NCBI GenBank assembly: GCA_000585075.1
Contig: JEMY01000038.1
Location: forward strand, 1-64,000
DNA: 64,000 bases
Reading direction: 5' to 3'
DNA from: Candidatus Accumulibacter regalis
GTDB lineage: Bacteria; Pseudomonadota; Gammaproteobacteria; Burkholderiales; Rhodocyclaceae
How positions within the stretch are numbered: the stretch's first letter is position 1; each line of letters begins with the position of its first letter. This document shows positions 1 to 8,235 of the stretch, piece after piece. The translations under genes and the position numbers were made by a program. Under the pieces are notes generated by a model, which was given only the letters and a program-made list of their open reading frames with translations, had not been told where the DNA came from and did no database searches.

Positions 1-1
1 C

Positions 2-427
2 GGCGCCGGGCTGCTGCAAGCCAGCGCCCATTCCCGCGCTGAGCTGACCCGCCTCAGCCGCCGCCTGCTGCTCAGCCGCCCCGACCCGGCACGCCACGCC
101 GGCCGGCTCGCCGCACTGGCACCACAACTGCGCAGCGCCTGGCACGACGTGCAGCACGGCAGGCGCGCCAACCTCGACCGGCTGGCCACCGGACTCACGC
201 ACCTCAATCCGCAGGCGGTCCTGGCGCGCGGCTACAGCGTCGTCACCAGCGCGCAGGGCGAGATCGTCCGCGACGCCCGCAGCCTGGAACCAAGCGCGCG
301 AATCGCTGTCTTGTTGCACCGTGGGCGCCTCGAGGCCGAGGTGACTGCGCTTTTCGAAGATCATGAAGGGCCCGATCGACCGCTCGTTCCACCAGGCGCC
401 ATTGCCAGTAGCGCGGGCCGCGAATAG
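2..427 (+). CDS. xseA: Exodeoxyribonuclease VII large subunit, C-terminal part
   Basis: The reading frame is open from the left edge, so only the last 141 residues are present. ExoVII is a cytoplasmic XseA-XseB nuclease that degrades single-stranded DNA to oligonucleotides in repair. The visible part has a charged helical stretch rich in Leu and Arg, as in the family's long coiled-coil region. It is followed by the family signature LNPQAVLARGYSVV (about residues 68-81 of the fragment) and a short beta-rich tail. The tail after the signature is slightly longer than usual and variable. Assignment rests on this signature, which is highly characteristic of XseA C-termini. Confidence 0.88.
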   Translation, partial: GAGLLQASAHSRAELTRLSRRLLLSRPDPARHAGRLAALAPQLRSAWHDVQHGRRANLDRLATGLTHLNPQAVLARGYSVVTSAQGEIVRDARSLEPSARIAVLLHRGRLEAEVTALFEDHEGPDRPLVPPGAIASSAGRE

Positions 428-577
428 AATTCCGGGGCCACGAAGCCAGGAAGCCAGGAACTCGCGGACCCATGAAATCCATAAAAGCCATGAATACGCG
501 AATGAGCAGAACGCGTTCACCGCATCGCTTCACTGCGCTCCATTTCACCCCATAACAACCTTCACGGAGAACAAACC

Positions 578-1165
578 ATGGAACATCAGCTGCCGCAGCT
601 TCCCTTCGCCATCGACGCTCTGGCGCCGCACATGTCGCAGGAAACCCTCGAATACCACCACGGCAAGCACCATCAGGCCTACGTCACCAACCTCAACAAC
701 CTGATCAAGGGCAGCGAATACGAAGCGCTTGACCTCGAGGCAATCGTCAAGAAAGCGCCCGCCGGCGGCATCTACAACAACTCGGCGCAGGTCTGGAACC
801 ACACTTTCTTCTGGAACTGCCTGAAGCCCGCGGGCGGCGGCGCACCCGGCGGCGCGCTGGCCGCGGCGATCGACGCCAAGTGGGGCTCGTTCGCCGAGTT
901 CGCCAAGGCTTTCCAGGCTTCTGCGGTCGGCAACTTTGGCTCGGGCTGGACCTGGCTGGTCAAGAAGGCCGACGGCTCGGTGGATATCGTCAACATGGGC
1001 GCGGCCGGCACGCCGCTGACCACCGGCGACACGGCGCTCCTGTGCATCGATGTCTGGGAGCATGCCTACTACGTCGACTACCGCAACCAGCGTCCCAAGT
1101 TCGTCGAGACCTTCCTCGCCCAACTCGCCAACTGGACCTTCGCCGAGAAGAACTTCGCCGGCTGA
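578..1165 (+). CDS. sodB: Superoxide dismutase, Fe type
   Basis: Converts superoxide to oxygen and hydrogen peroxide in the cytoplasm. The protein has 195 residues, normal for the family. Metal ligands are recognisable as His27, His75 (in QVWNHTFFW), Asp158 and His162 (in DVWEHAYY). Gln71 two residues before the WNH motif is the position typical of iron enzymes, whereas manganese enzymes carry a distal Gln near residue 146. No signal peptide is present. The start follows GGAG about nine bases upstream. The gene stands alone between xseA and a convergent two-component system, with an intrinsic terminator just downstream. Confidence 0.96.
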   Translation: MEHQLPQLPFAIDALAPHMSQETLEYHHGKHHQAYVTNLNNLIKGSEYEALDLEAIVKKAPAGGIYNNSAQVWNHTFFWNCLKPAGGGAPGGALAAAIDAKWGSFAEFAKAFQASAVGNFGSGWTWLVKKADGSVDIVNMGAAGTPLTTGDTALLCIDVWEHAYYVDYRNQRPKFVETFLAQLANWTFAEKNFAG

Positions 1166-1186
1166 GCGGCAGCAAGCGACGCAAGA

Positions 1187-1209
1187 CGGGGGCCCAGGCC
1201 CCCGTTTTT
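1187..1209 (+). terminator. Intrinsic terminator of sodB
   Basis: A GC-rich stem (CGGGGGC paired with GCCCCCG around a four-base loop) is followed directly by five T residues, 22 bases after the sodB stop codon. It lies before the convergent histidine kinase gene. Confidence 0.85.
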
Positions 1210-1236
1210 CATTCTGGCAAGGGTGTGCGGCGTTGC

Positions 1237-2640
1237 TTAACCGAGCGGCAAACTAAGCGTCACTTCGAGGCCGCCATCCGGCCTGTTGCGTGCCCGCACC
1301 TGGCCGCCGTGTGAAAGCAGCGCCCGCCGGGCGATCGCCAGTCCGAGTCCGTAGCCGATCGTGCCCGCGTTGTTGTCGGCACGGTAGAAGGGTTCAAAGA
1401 TCGCCTCGAGGTCGGCTTCCGGCACGCCGGGACCACGATCGGAAACGACGATTTCGAACACGCCTGACGCTTGGCAGGCGCCCGAAACCCCGGACGTCCG
1501 GCCTTCCCCCGCTACCCCCCCGTCGACCAGGCGGCGCGCCGTCACTTCGACGGTGGTACCCGCGGCGGTGTATTTGGCGGCGTTGCGAACGACGTTCTCG
1601 ACAGCGCGATAGAGCAGCTCACCCTGCACGCTCGCGGTCACTTCGCCGGCACCGCTGAACTGCACGCTGCGACCACTCGCCTCGGCCTCGAAACCGGCGT
1701 CGTCGGCGATGCTGGCGACCATTTCCATGAGCTCGATGGTCACCGGTGGCGCACCCGGCGTGCCGGCTTCGAGACGCGACAGGGTGAGCAGCTCGCCGAC
1801 CAGTTCGTCAAGCCGAACCGACTCGCGTTCGATGCGCCCGAGCGTCGTTTCGAGTTTCTCCGGGCTCTGCCGCGCCAGCCCGATGGCTGCGTGCAGGCGC
1901 GCCAGCGGCGAGCGCAACTCGTGCGAAACATCGTGCAGCAGACGCTGTTGGCTATGGATCTGCGCCTGCAGGCGCTGCGCCATGCGGTCGAAGTCGCGCC
2001 CGAGATCGGCCAGCTCGTCGCGCCGGCTGCCCATCGAAGGCTGCACGCGGGTCTCCAGATGCCCTTCGGAAACGGCGCGAAAAGCGCCGCGCAGGCTGCG
2101 AATCGGCTTGGCCACGTACCACGCCAGCGCGGCGCTGAAGACGAGGCTGGCGAGCAGGCCGGCCATGATCGGCAACGCCGGCGACGGCCGTTCGCCGCGC
2201 AGCAGGTGACCACGCCCACCCGGGCGCTCGTAACGGGCGACCAAGGTGTAGGTCTGTCCGTCGTGGGCGTGTACGCGGCGCGCACCGGACATCGGTCCAC
2301 GCCGGAAATCACCCGAAGCCAGCGCGGCGGTCAGGTCGCCGGGAAGCTCGCGACCGAAGAGGTCGCGGCCGCCTTCGTCGATCACGAAGAGCTGCGCCTT
2401 GCCCGGTGCTTCGGCCCATTCGCGCAACACTTCGCGCATCATCTGCGGGCCGCCGCGGCGTAGGAAGACCTCCGCCGCATCGAGCATCACCGCCGCCCGC
2501 CGGCCACCCGGCAGGGCCGGCAGCGACTCGAATTCGGCCTCGGCCTGACGGTGCAGCCAGACGACGCTGCCGACGCCGACACCGGCGAGCAACAGCGCCA
2601 GCCAGAAGGCAAAGAAGGATTTCCAGAACAGCCGTCCCAC
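1237..2640 (-). CDS. cpxA: CpxA-like envelope-stress sensor histidine kinase
   Basis: Inner-membrane sensor kinase of 467 residues. There is a membrane segment at about 9-29, a periplasmic domain of about 125 residues, a second membrane segment at about 156-176 and a HAMP domain. The phosphoacceptor is His240 in HDVSHELRSPL. The ATPase domain has an N box around Asn353, and DRGPGVP and GYGLGLAIARR near 401-439. The GTG start is chosen because it lies two bases after the response-regulator stop, giving a tight operon, and precedes the first membrane helix. An insertion rich in Gly and Ser at about 374-393, inside the ATPase domain, is unusual. CpxA identity is inferred from the CpxR-box promoter and adjacent CpxP-like genes; RstB-like kinases are the alternative. 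Confidence 0.82.
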   Translation of the reverse strand: MGRLFWKSFFAFWLALLLAGVGVGSVVWLHRQAEAEFESLPALPGGRRAAVMLDAAEVFLRRGGPQMMREVLREWAEAPGKAQLFVIDEGGRDLFGRELPGDLTAALASGDFRRGPMSGARRVHAHDGQTYTLVARYERPGGRGHLLRGERPSPALPIMAGLLASLVFSAALAWYVAKPIRSLRGAFRAVSEGHLETRVQPSMGSRRDELADLGRDFDRMAQRLQAQIHSQQRLLHDVSHELRSPLARLHAAIGLARQSPEKLETTLGRIERESVRLDELVGELLTLSRLEAGTPGAPPVTIELMEMVASIADDAGFEAEASGRSVQFSGAGEVTASVQGELLYRAVENVVRNAAKYTAAGTTVEVTARRLVDGGVAGEGRTSGVSGACQASGVFEIVVSDRGPGVPEADLEAIFEPFYRADNNAGTIGYGLGLAIARRALLSHGGQVRARNRPDGGLEVTLSLPLG

Positions 2641-2642
2641 GT

Positions 2643-3332
2643 TCAGGCCTTGACGAACTGGTAACCCTGGCCGCGAACGGTCTGGATCCACGAGTCGCCG
2701 TCGGGCCGGGCGCCGAGCTTCTGGCGAATGCTGCTCACATGCACGTCGATGCTCCGGTCGAAGCGCGCCAGCGGGCGCCCCATCGCCAGCTCCGAGAGGT
2801 CGCTCTTGCTCACCACCCGGCCAGCGTGGCGGGCCATGACTTCGAGAATACTGAATTCGGTGCTCGTCAATTCGAGCGGCTGCTGCTGCCATTGCGCGCT
2901 TCGCCGCTCGGGCCACATGCGCAGGGGACCGACGACGATCGGCCCGTCGGACGTGCTCTCGGCGCTGTTGTCGGCGACCCGGCGCAGGATCGCCCGCAGG
3001 CGGGCGACCAGTTCGCGCGGCGAACACGGCTTCGGCACGTAGTCGTCGGCGCCGAGTTCGAGCCCGATGATGCGGTCGATGTCGTCACCCCTGGCGGTGA
3101 GCATCAACACCGGCAGGCGGCTGGCGGCGCGGATGCGGCGCAGGACCTCGACGCCGTTGAGCCGCGGCATCATCACGTCGAGCACGGCGATGGCGAAGCG
3201 CCCGCTGAGCGCTTCGCGCACACCGCTTTCGCCATCATGCACCACCTCGGCTTCGAATCCCTCCTGTTCGAGGTACTCACGCAGCATCGAGGCGAGTTCG
3301 ACATCGTCATCGACCAGCAGTACTCGAGTCAT
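2643..3332 (-). CDS. cpxR: CpxR-like response regulator, OmpR/PhoB family
   Basis: DNA-binding regulator of 229 residues paired with the downstream kinase. The receiver domain shows the acidic pocket DDD at 8-10, phosphoacceptor Asp52 (VLDVMMP), Thr79 and Lys101. A winged-helix DNA-binding domain fills the C-terminal half and ends with VRGQGYQFV. The inner ATG is chosen because a GGAAAGG ribosome-binding site lies nine bases upstream, whereas an ATG three codons earlier abuts that site. The divergent intergenic region carries two clusters of GTAAA-N5-GTAAA repeats, the CpxR recognition element, suggesting autoregulation and control of the divergent cpxP-like genes. Confidence 0.85.
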   Translation of the reverse strand: MTRVLLVDDDVELASMLREYLEQEGFEAEVVHDGESGVREALSGRFAIAVLDVMMPRLNGVEVLRRIRAASRLPVLMLTARGDDIDRIIGLELGADDYVPKPCSPRELVARLRAILRRVADNSAESTSDGPIVVGPLRMWPERRSAQWQQQPLELTSTEFSILEVMARHAGRVVSKSDLSELAMGRPLARFDRSIDVHVSSIRQKLGARPDGDSWIQTVRGQGYQFVKA

Positions 3333-3390
3333 CGTTCCCATCCTTTCCACAGCACTGATAATAAGCGCCGGCAAGGCCTGGTCACGCTTC

Positions 3391-3415
3391 TTTACGGCTC
3401 TTTACCGGCTTTAAC
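3391..3415 (-). promoter_or_regulatory. CpxR-box cluster, cpxR-proximal
   Basis: On the minus strand this reads as GTAAA-N5-GTAAA, with a third, imperfect element (GTTAA) exactly ten bases away. Elements start at 3391, 3401 and 3411. GTAAA-N5-GTAAA is the established CpxR~P consensus in Enterobacteriaceae. Its place here, 59 bases upstream of a CpxR-like gene, supports autoregulation. Confidence 0.75.
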
Positions 3416-3451
3416 GCCCGCTGGCCATCGCCTGCTGCCGCGCGCCGCCCA

Positions 3452-3487
3452 TTTACATGGCTTTACAGACGATTAACCGCGCTTTAC
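3452..3487 (-). promoter_or_regulatory. CpxR-box cluster, cpxP-proximal
   Basis: TTTAC at 3452 and 3462 (ten-base period), TTAAC at 3473 and TTTAC at 3483 give four near-helically phased half sites of the GTAAA type, read on the minus strand. The cluster ends about 80 bases before the first cpxP-like gene, suiting an activator site for that promoter. Confidence 0.7.
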
Positions 3488-3565
3488 CGGCCGCTGCGCG
3501 AAAGTTCAGCCAACGGTCGAGGCCACCGATGCCCGACTGGAACCCCCCTTATCAAGGAGCCAAAC

Positions 3566-4078
3566 ATGAATACATTCAAACGCACTCTTGCCGTTTTCCT
3601 GGCCACCAGCAGCATCGCCCTGGCCGTCCCGCTGGCCGCCAATGCCGGCCCGATGATGGGCGGCGGAATGGAAGGCGGCTGTGGCAAAGGCTGGTCGGAG
3701 ATGCGCGGCGGCCAGCGCGACGGCGTGCCACCGATGATGAAGAAGCTCAAGCTGACCCCCGAACAGCAAACGACGATCAGCGAGCTACGCAAGCAAGACG
3801 CCGCCCTGATCGGCGAAAAGTACCAGAGCATGCGCGACAGCCGTGCGCAGCTGCATGAAATGGCGAAGAAGGGCGAATACGACGAAGCGAAAGTCAAGGC
3901 GCTCACCGAGCAGGGAGCCCAGGCCATGGCCGAAATGGCCCAGCTGCGGGCCCGTCAGCACCACCAGATCATGGAGGTGCTCACCCCCGAGCAGCGCGAG
4001 AAGCTCGCAGCCCAGCGCGATGCGATGATGAAGCGCTGGGAGAAGAAGCGTGGCGAGCGACCAGGGCCGGCAGCTTGA
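3566..4078 (+). CDS. Periplasmic CpxP/Spy-family protein, first copy
   Basis: Exported protein of 170 residues with a Sec signal peptide ending near AANA-GP. The mature part begins with a Met/Gly-rich segment (GPMMGGGMEGG). It contains the two family motifs LTPEQQ (about residue 63) and LTPEQR (about residue 139) within a mostly helical, charged chain. Spy and CpxP are periplasmic chaperones or modulators of the Cpx sensor; CpxP inhibits CpxA. A strong AAGGAG site precedes the ATG. The gene diverges from the cpxRA-like pair across the CpxR-box clusters, the classical arrangement. The Met-rich N-terminus could bind metal, which is inference. Confidence 0.85.
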   Translation: MNTFKRTLAVFLATSSIALAVPLAANAGPMMGGGMEGGCGKGWSEMRGGQRDGVPPMMKKLKLTPEQQTTISELRKQDAALIGEKYQSMRDSRAQLHEMAKKGEYDEAKVKALTEQGAQAMAEMAQLRARQHHQIMEVLTPEQREKLAAQRDAMMKRWEKKRGERPGPAA

Positions 4079-4097
4079 CCGGACGTCAGGACCCAGG

Positions 4098-4140
4098 CAG
4101 CCTTCGCCAGGCGGGTAGCGTGAGCGCCTGGCGAAGGCTG
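4098..4140. repeat. Long perfect inverted repeat between the two cpxP-like genes
   Basis: Sixteen bases (CAGCCTTCGCCAGGCG) at 4098-4113 are perfectly complementary to 4125-4140 around an 11-base loop. There is no T run on either side, so it is not a standard intrinsic terminator. It could stabilise or partly attenuate the transcript between the paralogues. Confidence 0.8.
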
Positions 4141-4202
4141 CAGACGACCGACGAAGCGGCCAACGCCTTCCCTTGATCGATTCCACCTTTGCGGAGCAAA
4201 TA

Positions 4203-4691
4203 ATGACCACACCCCGTCGCACCCTCGCCATCTTGCTTGCTGCCGGCATTTCGCTGGCTGCGCCACTGACCGTCGAAGCAGGACCGCCAGGCGCGGCCTA
4301 TGACTGCCTCGGGCCGCAGGCGGCGCAAGGTCATCGCGACGGCGTGCCGCCGCTGATGAAGGGACTGAAGCTGACCGCCGAGCAGCAGGCGCGCATCGCC
4401 GAGCTGCGCAAACAGGACGCCGACCTGATGGACGAGAAGTTCAAGCACGTCCGCGACACCCGCATGCAGCTTGACGAAATGCAGATGAAAGGCCAGTACG
4501 ACGAACTCCAGGTCAAGAAACTGACCGAGGAAGGCGCGCAGGTGATGGCGGAACTGGAACAGATTCGTGCCCGCCAGCAACACCAGATGATGGACATGCT
4601 CACCCCAGAGCAGCGCAAGGAGTTCGTGGCACAGAGCCAGCGCATGATGCAGCGCAGGCTTGAACAGCGCGTCCGCCAGTCTGGCGGCTGA
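4203..4691 (+). CDS. Periplasmic CpxP/Spy-family protein, second copy
   Basis: Exported protein of 162 residues, clearly paralogous to the preceding gene. It shares RDGVPP, LT-EQQ, ELRKQDA, the YDE-VK-LTE segment and LTPEQR in the same order. The signal peptide ends near VEA-GP. The ATG at 4203 is chosen because GGAG lies eight bases upstream and the signal peptide then has normal length. It lacks the Met/Gly-rich mature N-terminus of the first copy, so the two may have diverged in ligand. Probably co-transcribed with the first copy, with a large hairpin between them. Confidence 0.83.
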   Translation: MTTPRRTLAILLAAGISLAAPLTVEAGPPGAAYDCLGPQAAQGHRDGVPPLMKGLKLTAEQQARIAELRKQDADLMDEKFKHVRDTRMQLDEMQMKGQYDELQVKKLTEEGAQVMAELEQIRARQQHQMMDMLTPEQRKEFVAQSQRMMQRRLEQRVRQSGG

Positions 4692-4726
4692 GCAGCGGCG
4701 TGGGCGGAACGCCCGCCCAGGCCGCG

Positions 4727-6433
4727 CTACGCGGCCTGCTGCTGCGCCCCTCTCGGCACGCTGGGCTCGAGACGGTTGATGCCGGTGATCAACGCTCGCA
4801 GCGACGCGGTAACGATGTTGGTGTCCACCCCGGCGCCGTAGAACTCGCCACCGCCACCAGCCGCCGGCGCGACTTCGATGAAGGCGCAGGCCCTGGCGTT
4901 GCCGCCCTCGCCGCTGGGACTCATCGCGCGCTCTTCATAACTGCGCACCTGGATATGGATGCCGACACTCTGGAAGGCATTCACCGCTGCGTCGATCGGG
5001 CCGTTTCCGGTACCGGTGAGGACCTGCGACGTGCCGTCGATGTCGACATTGAGGCGGATGCCTTGCCCGTTGCCGCCACCGTGCTCGAACAGATGGTGCT
5101 CGCGGTAGCGTACCGGGTCCACGCAGTCGATATAGGTCGCCGAGAAGAGCTGCCAGATGGCAGCAGCACTCATCTCGCCGCCGTGCGCGTCGACGTGCTG
5201 CTGGACGACACCCGAGAACTCGACCTGCAAGCGGCGCGGCATGACCACGCCGTATTCGCTTTCCAGCAGGTAGGCAATGCCGCCCTTGCCCGACTGGCTG
5301 TTGACGCGGATCACCGAGTCGTAGCTGCGGCCAAGGTCGGCCGGGTCGATCGGCAGGTAGGGAACGTTCCAGAAGCCGTCGCTCTGCCCGACCGCAAAAC
5401 CCTTCTTGATGGCGTCCTGATGCGAACCCGAGAAAGCGGTGAACACCAGATCGCCGACGTAGGGGTGGCGCGGGTGAATCGGTAACTGGCTGCACTGCTC
5501 GAAGGTCCGGGCAACGGCATTGATGTCCGAAAAGTCGAGCCCCGGCGCGACGCCCTGGGTGTACAGATTGAGCGCCAGGGTGACCAGATCGACGTTGCCG
5601 GTGCGCTCGCCGTTGCCGAACAGGCAGCCCTCGACGCGCTCGGCGCCAGCCATCAGCGCGAGTTCGGCGGCGGCCACGGCGGTGCCACGGTCGTTGTGCG
5701 GATGCAGGCTGATGATCACGCTGTCGCGCCGATCGAGGTGACGATGCATCCATTCGATCTGGTCGGCGTAGATGTTCGGCGTCGCCATCTCGACGGTCGT
5801 CGGCAGGTTGAGGATCACCTTGTTGTCCCGCGTCGCGCCCCAGGCGGCGGTCACCGCGTTGCAGACTTCGAGCGCGAAGTCGAGCTCGGTGGCGGTGAAG
5901 GTTTCCGGGCTGTATTCGAGCACCCACTCGGTCTCCGGCGCCTGCGCCGCGAGGTCCCTGATCAACTTCACCGCCACCACCGCCATGTCGATCACCTCCT
6001 CCCGGCTCATCTGAAAGACGGTCTCGCGGAAAGGTTTCGAGGTGGCGTTATAGACATGCACGATCGCCCGTCGCGCGCCGCGCACCGACGCCATCGTCCG
6101 CCGAATGAGGTGCTCGCGCGCCTGCGTGAGAACCTCGATGCTCACGTCATCGGGAATATGATCGCCCTCGATGAGGCTGCGCACGAAATCGAAGTCGGTC
6201 TGCGACGCCGACGGGAAAGCGACCTCGATCTCCTTGAAACCGATCTCGCAAAGCATCCTGAACATGCGCGTCTTGCGTTCGGCGTTCATCGGCTCGAAGA
6301 GCGACTGATTGCCGTCGCGCAGATCGGTGCTCATCCAGATCGGTGGCTTGCTGATCGTGGCGTTCGGCCACTGCCGATCGGCAAGCGCGACCGGCGGGAA
6401 AGAGCGGTACTTGCTGGCGGGGTTGGACAACAT
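4727..6433 (-). CDS. leuA: 2-isopropylmalate synthase
   Basis: Condenses acetyl-CoA with 2-oxoisovalerate, the first committed step of leucine synthesis. The protein has 568 residues, matching the long (type 2) LeuA. The TIM-barrel catalytic domain begins with STDLRDGNQ (Arg39, Asp40), and the metal-ligand motif [10 protein letters not shown] lies near residue 245. The C-terminal third is the LeuA allosteric dimerisation domain, which binds leucine. The ATG follows GAGGAG by seven bases. It diverges from an Lrp/AsnC-type regulator, and phased TTGCGYA motifs lie between them, suggesting leucine-linked control. It ends 35 bases from the convergent cpxP-like gene. Confidence 0.96.
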   Translation of the reverse strand: MLSNPASKYRSFPPVALADRQWPNATISKPPIWMSTDLRDGNQSLFEPMNAERKTRMFRMLCEIGFKEIEVAFPSASQTDFDFVRSLIEGDHIPDDVSIEVLTQAREHLIRRTMASVRGARRAIVHVYNATSKPFRETVFQMSREEVIDMAVVAVKLIRDLAAQAPETEWVLEYSPETFTATELDFALEVCNAVTAAWGATRDNKVILNLPTTVEMATPNIYADQIEWMHRHLDRRDSVIISLHPHNDRGTAVAAAELALMAGAERVEGCLFGNGERTGNVDLVTLALNLYTQGVAPGLDFSDINAVARTFEQCSQLPIHPRHPYVGDLVFTAFSGSHQDAIKKGFAVGQSDGFWNVPYLPIDPADLGRSYDSVIRVNSQSGKGGIAYLLESEYGVVMPRRLQVEFSGVVQQHVDAHGGEMSAAAIWQLFSATYIDCVDPVRYREHHLFEHGGGNGQGIRLNVDIDGTSQVLTGTGNGPIDAAVNAFQSVGIHIQVRSYEERAMSPSGEGGNARACAFIEVAPAAGGGGEFYGAGVDTNIVTASLRALITGINRLEPSVPRGAQQQAA

Positions 6434-6505
6434 GATGGCGACTCCTCGGGTTTCGGGTGTTGAATCTGATGACCCACATGGTAAGGAAAAGGCGCCGGCA
6501 GGTGC

Positions 6506-6587
6506 TTGCGTATTGCCGCTTTAGAAGGGGCCTGGGAGCAATTTTGTTGCGCACATGAAAAGAAAATAGCATTAGAATTGCGCAATT
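6506..6587. promoter_or_regulatory. Phased TTGCGYA sites, probable Lrp-type operator
   Basis: TTGCGTA at 6506, TTGCGCA at 6547 and TTGCGCA at 6578 are spaced 41 and 31 bases, about four and three helical turns. The last lies inside the perfect palindrome AATTGCGCAATT (6576-6587), just before the regulator start. Lrp-family octamers bind several phased weak sites, so this fits an operator shared by leuA and the divergent regulator. Binding is inferred. Confidence 0.5.
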
Positions 6588-6606
6588 GTCTCGGCGGAGA
6601 AATTTT

Positions 6607-7095
6607 GTGCACCTCGATCGCTACGACTGGCAGATTCTGCGCGTCCTCCAGGAGGACGGCCGAATCAGCAATCAGGACCTTGCCGACCGCATCGGCCTTT
6701 CGCCCTCACCCTGCCTGCGGCGGATGCGCGCGCTCGAGGAATCCGGGCTGATCACCGGCTATCGCGCACTGCTCGACGCCAGGAAGCTCGGCCTGTCGCT
6801 GATGGCGCTGATCTACATTTCGATGGACCAGCACACGCCCGAGCGCTTCACCAGCTTCGACGCCGCCATCGCCGAGATCCCGGAGCTGCTCGAATGCCTG
6901 CTGATCACTGGCCAGGACGCCGACTACCAGCTCAAGGTGGTGGTCAGGGACATGGACGCCTACCAGGAGCTGCTCCTCAGCCGCCTCACCCGCATCCCCG
7001 GCGTGACCGGCGTGCATTCGAGCTTTGTCCTGCGCCGGGTGGTTGACAGGACGGCGCTGCCGCTGGCGATGGCGTCGAGTTTTCTGGCCAGTTGA
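6607..7095 (+). CDS. Lrp/AsnC-family transcriptional regulator
   Basis: Cytoplasmic DNA-binding protein of 162 residues. An N-terminal winged helix-turn-helix starts with HLDRYDWQILRVLQEDGR and continues with LADRIGLSPSPCLRRMRALEE. A RAM ligand-binding domain follows (ITGQDADYQL, with GVTGVHSSFVLR near the end). The GTG start is preferred over an in-frame TTG seven codons upstream because GGAGA lies six bases before it. Family members sense amino acids, often leucine, and form octamers. The divergent leuA gene is the obvious target, but the ligand is not shown by the sequence. Confidence 0.9.
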   Translation: MHLDRYDWQILRVLQEDGRISNQDLADRIGLSPSPCLRRMRALEESGLITGYRALLDARKLGLSLMALIYISMDQHTPERFTSFDAAIAEIPELLECLLITGQDADYQLKVVVRDMDAYQELLLSRLTRIPGVTGVHSSFVLRRVVDRTALPLAMASSFLAS

Positions 7096-7128
7096 TCCGG
7101 GAGGAGCGTTCGCCAGGGTTCGGATGAA

Positions 7129-8235
7129 TCAGTGGCTGCCGATCGCCGGATCGACGGGGGTCAGACAGATGGCGGGCTTCTGCAACTGCAAGGCTATGCG
7201 GGCGCCGGGGACGATGCCGCGGCGCTGCGCCACCGCGCTGCCGATGGCGAACGACAGCGTCGCATCGCCGTCGTCGCCGACGCGGGCAGTCACCGTCGCG
7301 TGTCCGCGCCAGGCGAGTCGCTCGCTGACGATCGCGCCAAGCGTGTTCTCGCGCTCGGCCTGGTGGTCACGAACGAGTATCACGCCGGCTTCGGGAACGA
7401 TCCAGCAGATTCTGTCGCCGACGGCGAATTCGGCGTGATGCGCCGCCTGCAGCGGCTGCCCGTGCCAGTCGATCAGCGTCGTGTCGGTGCACGGCGACTG
7501 CTCGATGACCCTGCCGATGAAGACGTTCGGCTGGTCGGTCAGGCGGGCAACCAGCGCGCTCGCCGGTCGCGCCAGCAGTTCGCCTGGCGGCGCCGTTTGC
7601 AGCGTGCGGCCGTGGTGCAGGACGGTCATGTTGTCGGCGAGCAGCGCTGCCTCCTCGAGGTCGTGCGTGACCAGGATGATCGGGATCGCCAGCGAGCGGC
7701 GCAGTTCGATCAGCTGGCGCAGCAGCTTGCGGCGGGTCACCTGGTCGAGCGCCGAGAAAGGTTCGTCGAGGAGCAGCACCTGCGGCTCGCGCGCCAGCGC
7801 TCGGGCAATCGCCACCCGTTGCTGCTGCCCGCCGGAGAGTTCGGCCGGGCGCCGGTCCTCGAGGCCTTCGAGCCTGCTGCGCGCCAGCCAGTGACGCGCC
7901 TGCGCCGCGCGCGCGCGCGCCGGCAGGTGCTGCAGGGCGACCATCACGTTGGCCAGCGCGCTGAGGTGAGGAAAGAGCGCGTAGTGCTGGAAGACGAAGC
8001 CGACACGCCGCTGCTGCGGCGAGACATCGACGCCGCCGCTGGCATCGAACCAGATCTCGTCACCGCAACGAACGCGCCCGCCCGACGGTCGGTGCAGGCC
8101 GGCGAGGCAGCGCAGAATCGTCGATTTGCCGCTCCCCGAAGGGCCGACCAGCGCCAGCAGCTCGCCGCTGTCGCAGGCGATGTCGGCGGCCAGCGGAATC
8201 GGCGCGCTCTGTTCGAGGCGGGCGACGAGTCTCAC
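7129..8235 (-). CDS. modC: Molybdate ABC transporter ATP-binding protein
   Basis: ATPase of the molybdate importer, 368 residues. The Walker A motif GPSGSGKST is at 31-39, the Q loop (FVFQHYALFPHL) near 82, the signature LSGGQQQR at 132-139 and Walker B with LLLDEPFSALD at 153-163. The switch His lies in VTHDLEEA. The C-terminal region, from about 290 on, matches a molybdate/tungstate-binding TOBE domain, which distinguishes ModC from other importer ATPases. The GTG start overlaps the modB stop as GTGA, so the two are translationally coupled. Confidence 0.93.
   Translation of the reverse strand: MRLVARLEQSAPIPLAADIACDSGELLALVGPSGSGKSTILRCLAGLHRPSGGRVRCGDEIWFDASGGVDVSPQQRRVGFVFQHYALFPHLSALANVMVALQHLPARARAAQARHWLARSRLEGLEDRRPAELSGGQQQRVAIARALAREPQVLLLDEPFSALDQVTRRKLLRQLIELRRSLAIPIILVTHDLEEAALLADNMTVLHHGRTLQTAPPGELLARPASALVARLTDQPNVFIGRVIEQSPCTDTTLIDWHGQPLQAAHHAEFAVGDRICWIVPEAGVILVRDHQAERENTLGAIVSERLAWRGHATVTARVGDDGDATLSFAIGSAVAQRRGIVPGARIALQLQKPAICLTPVDPAIGSH

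Noticed and set aside
4698-4718. Small hairpin (TGGGCGG/CCGCCCA) between the second cpxP-like gene and leuA
   Set aside because: Seven pairs but no T run on either strand, so it cannot be called an intrinsic terminator with confidence.
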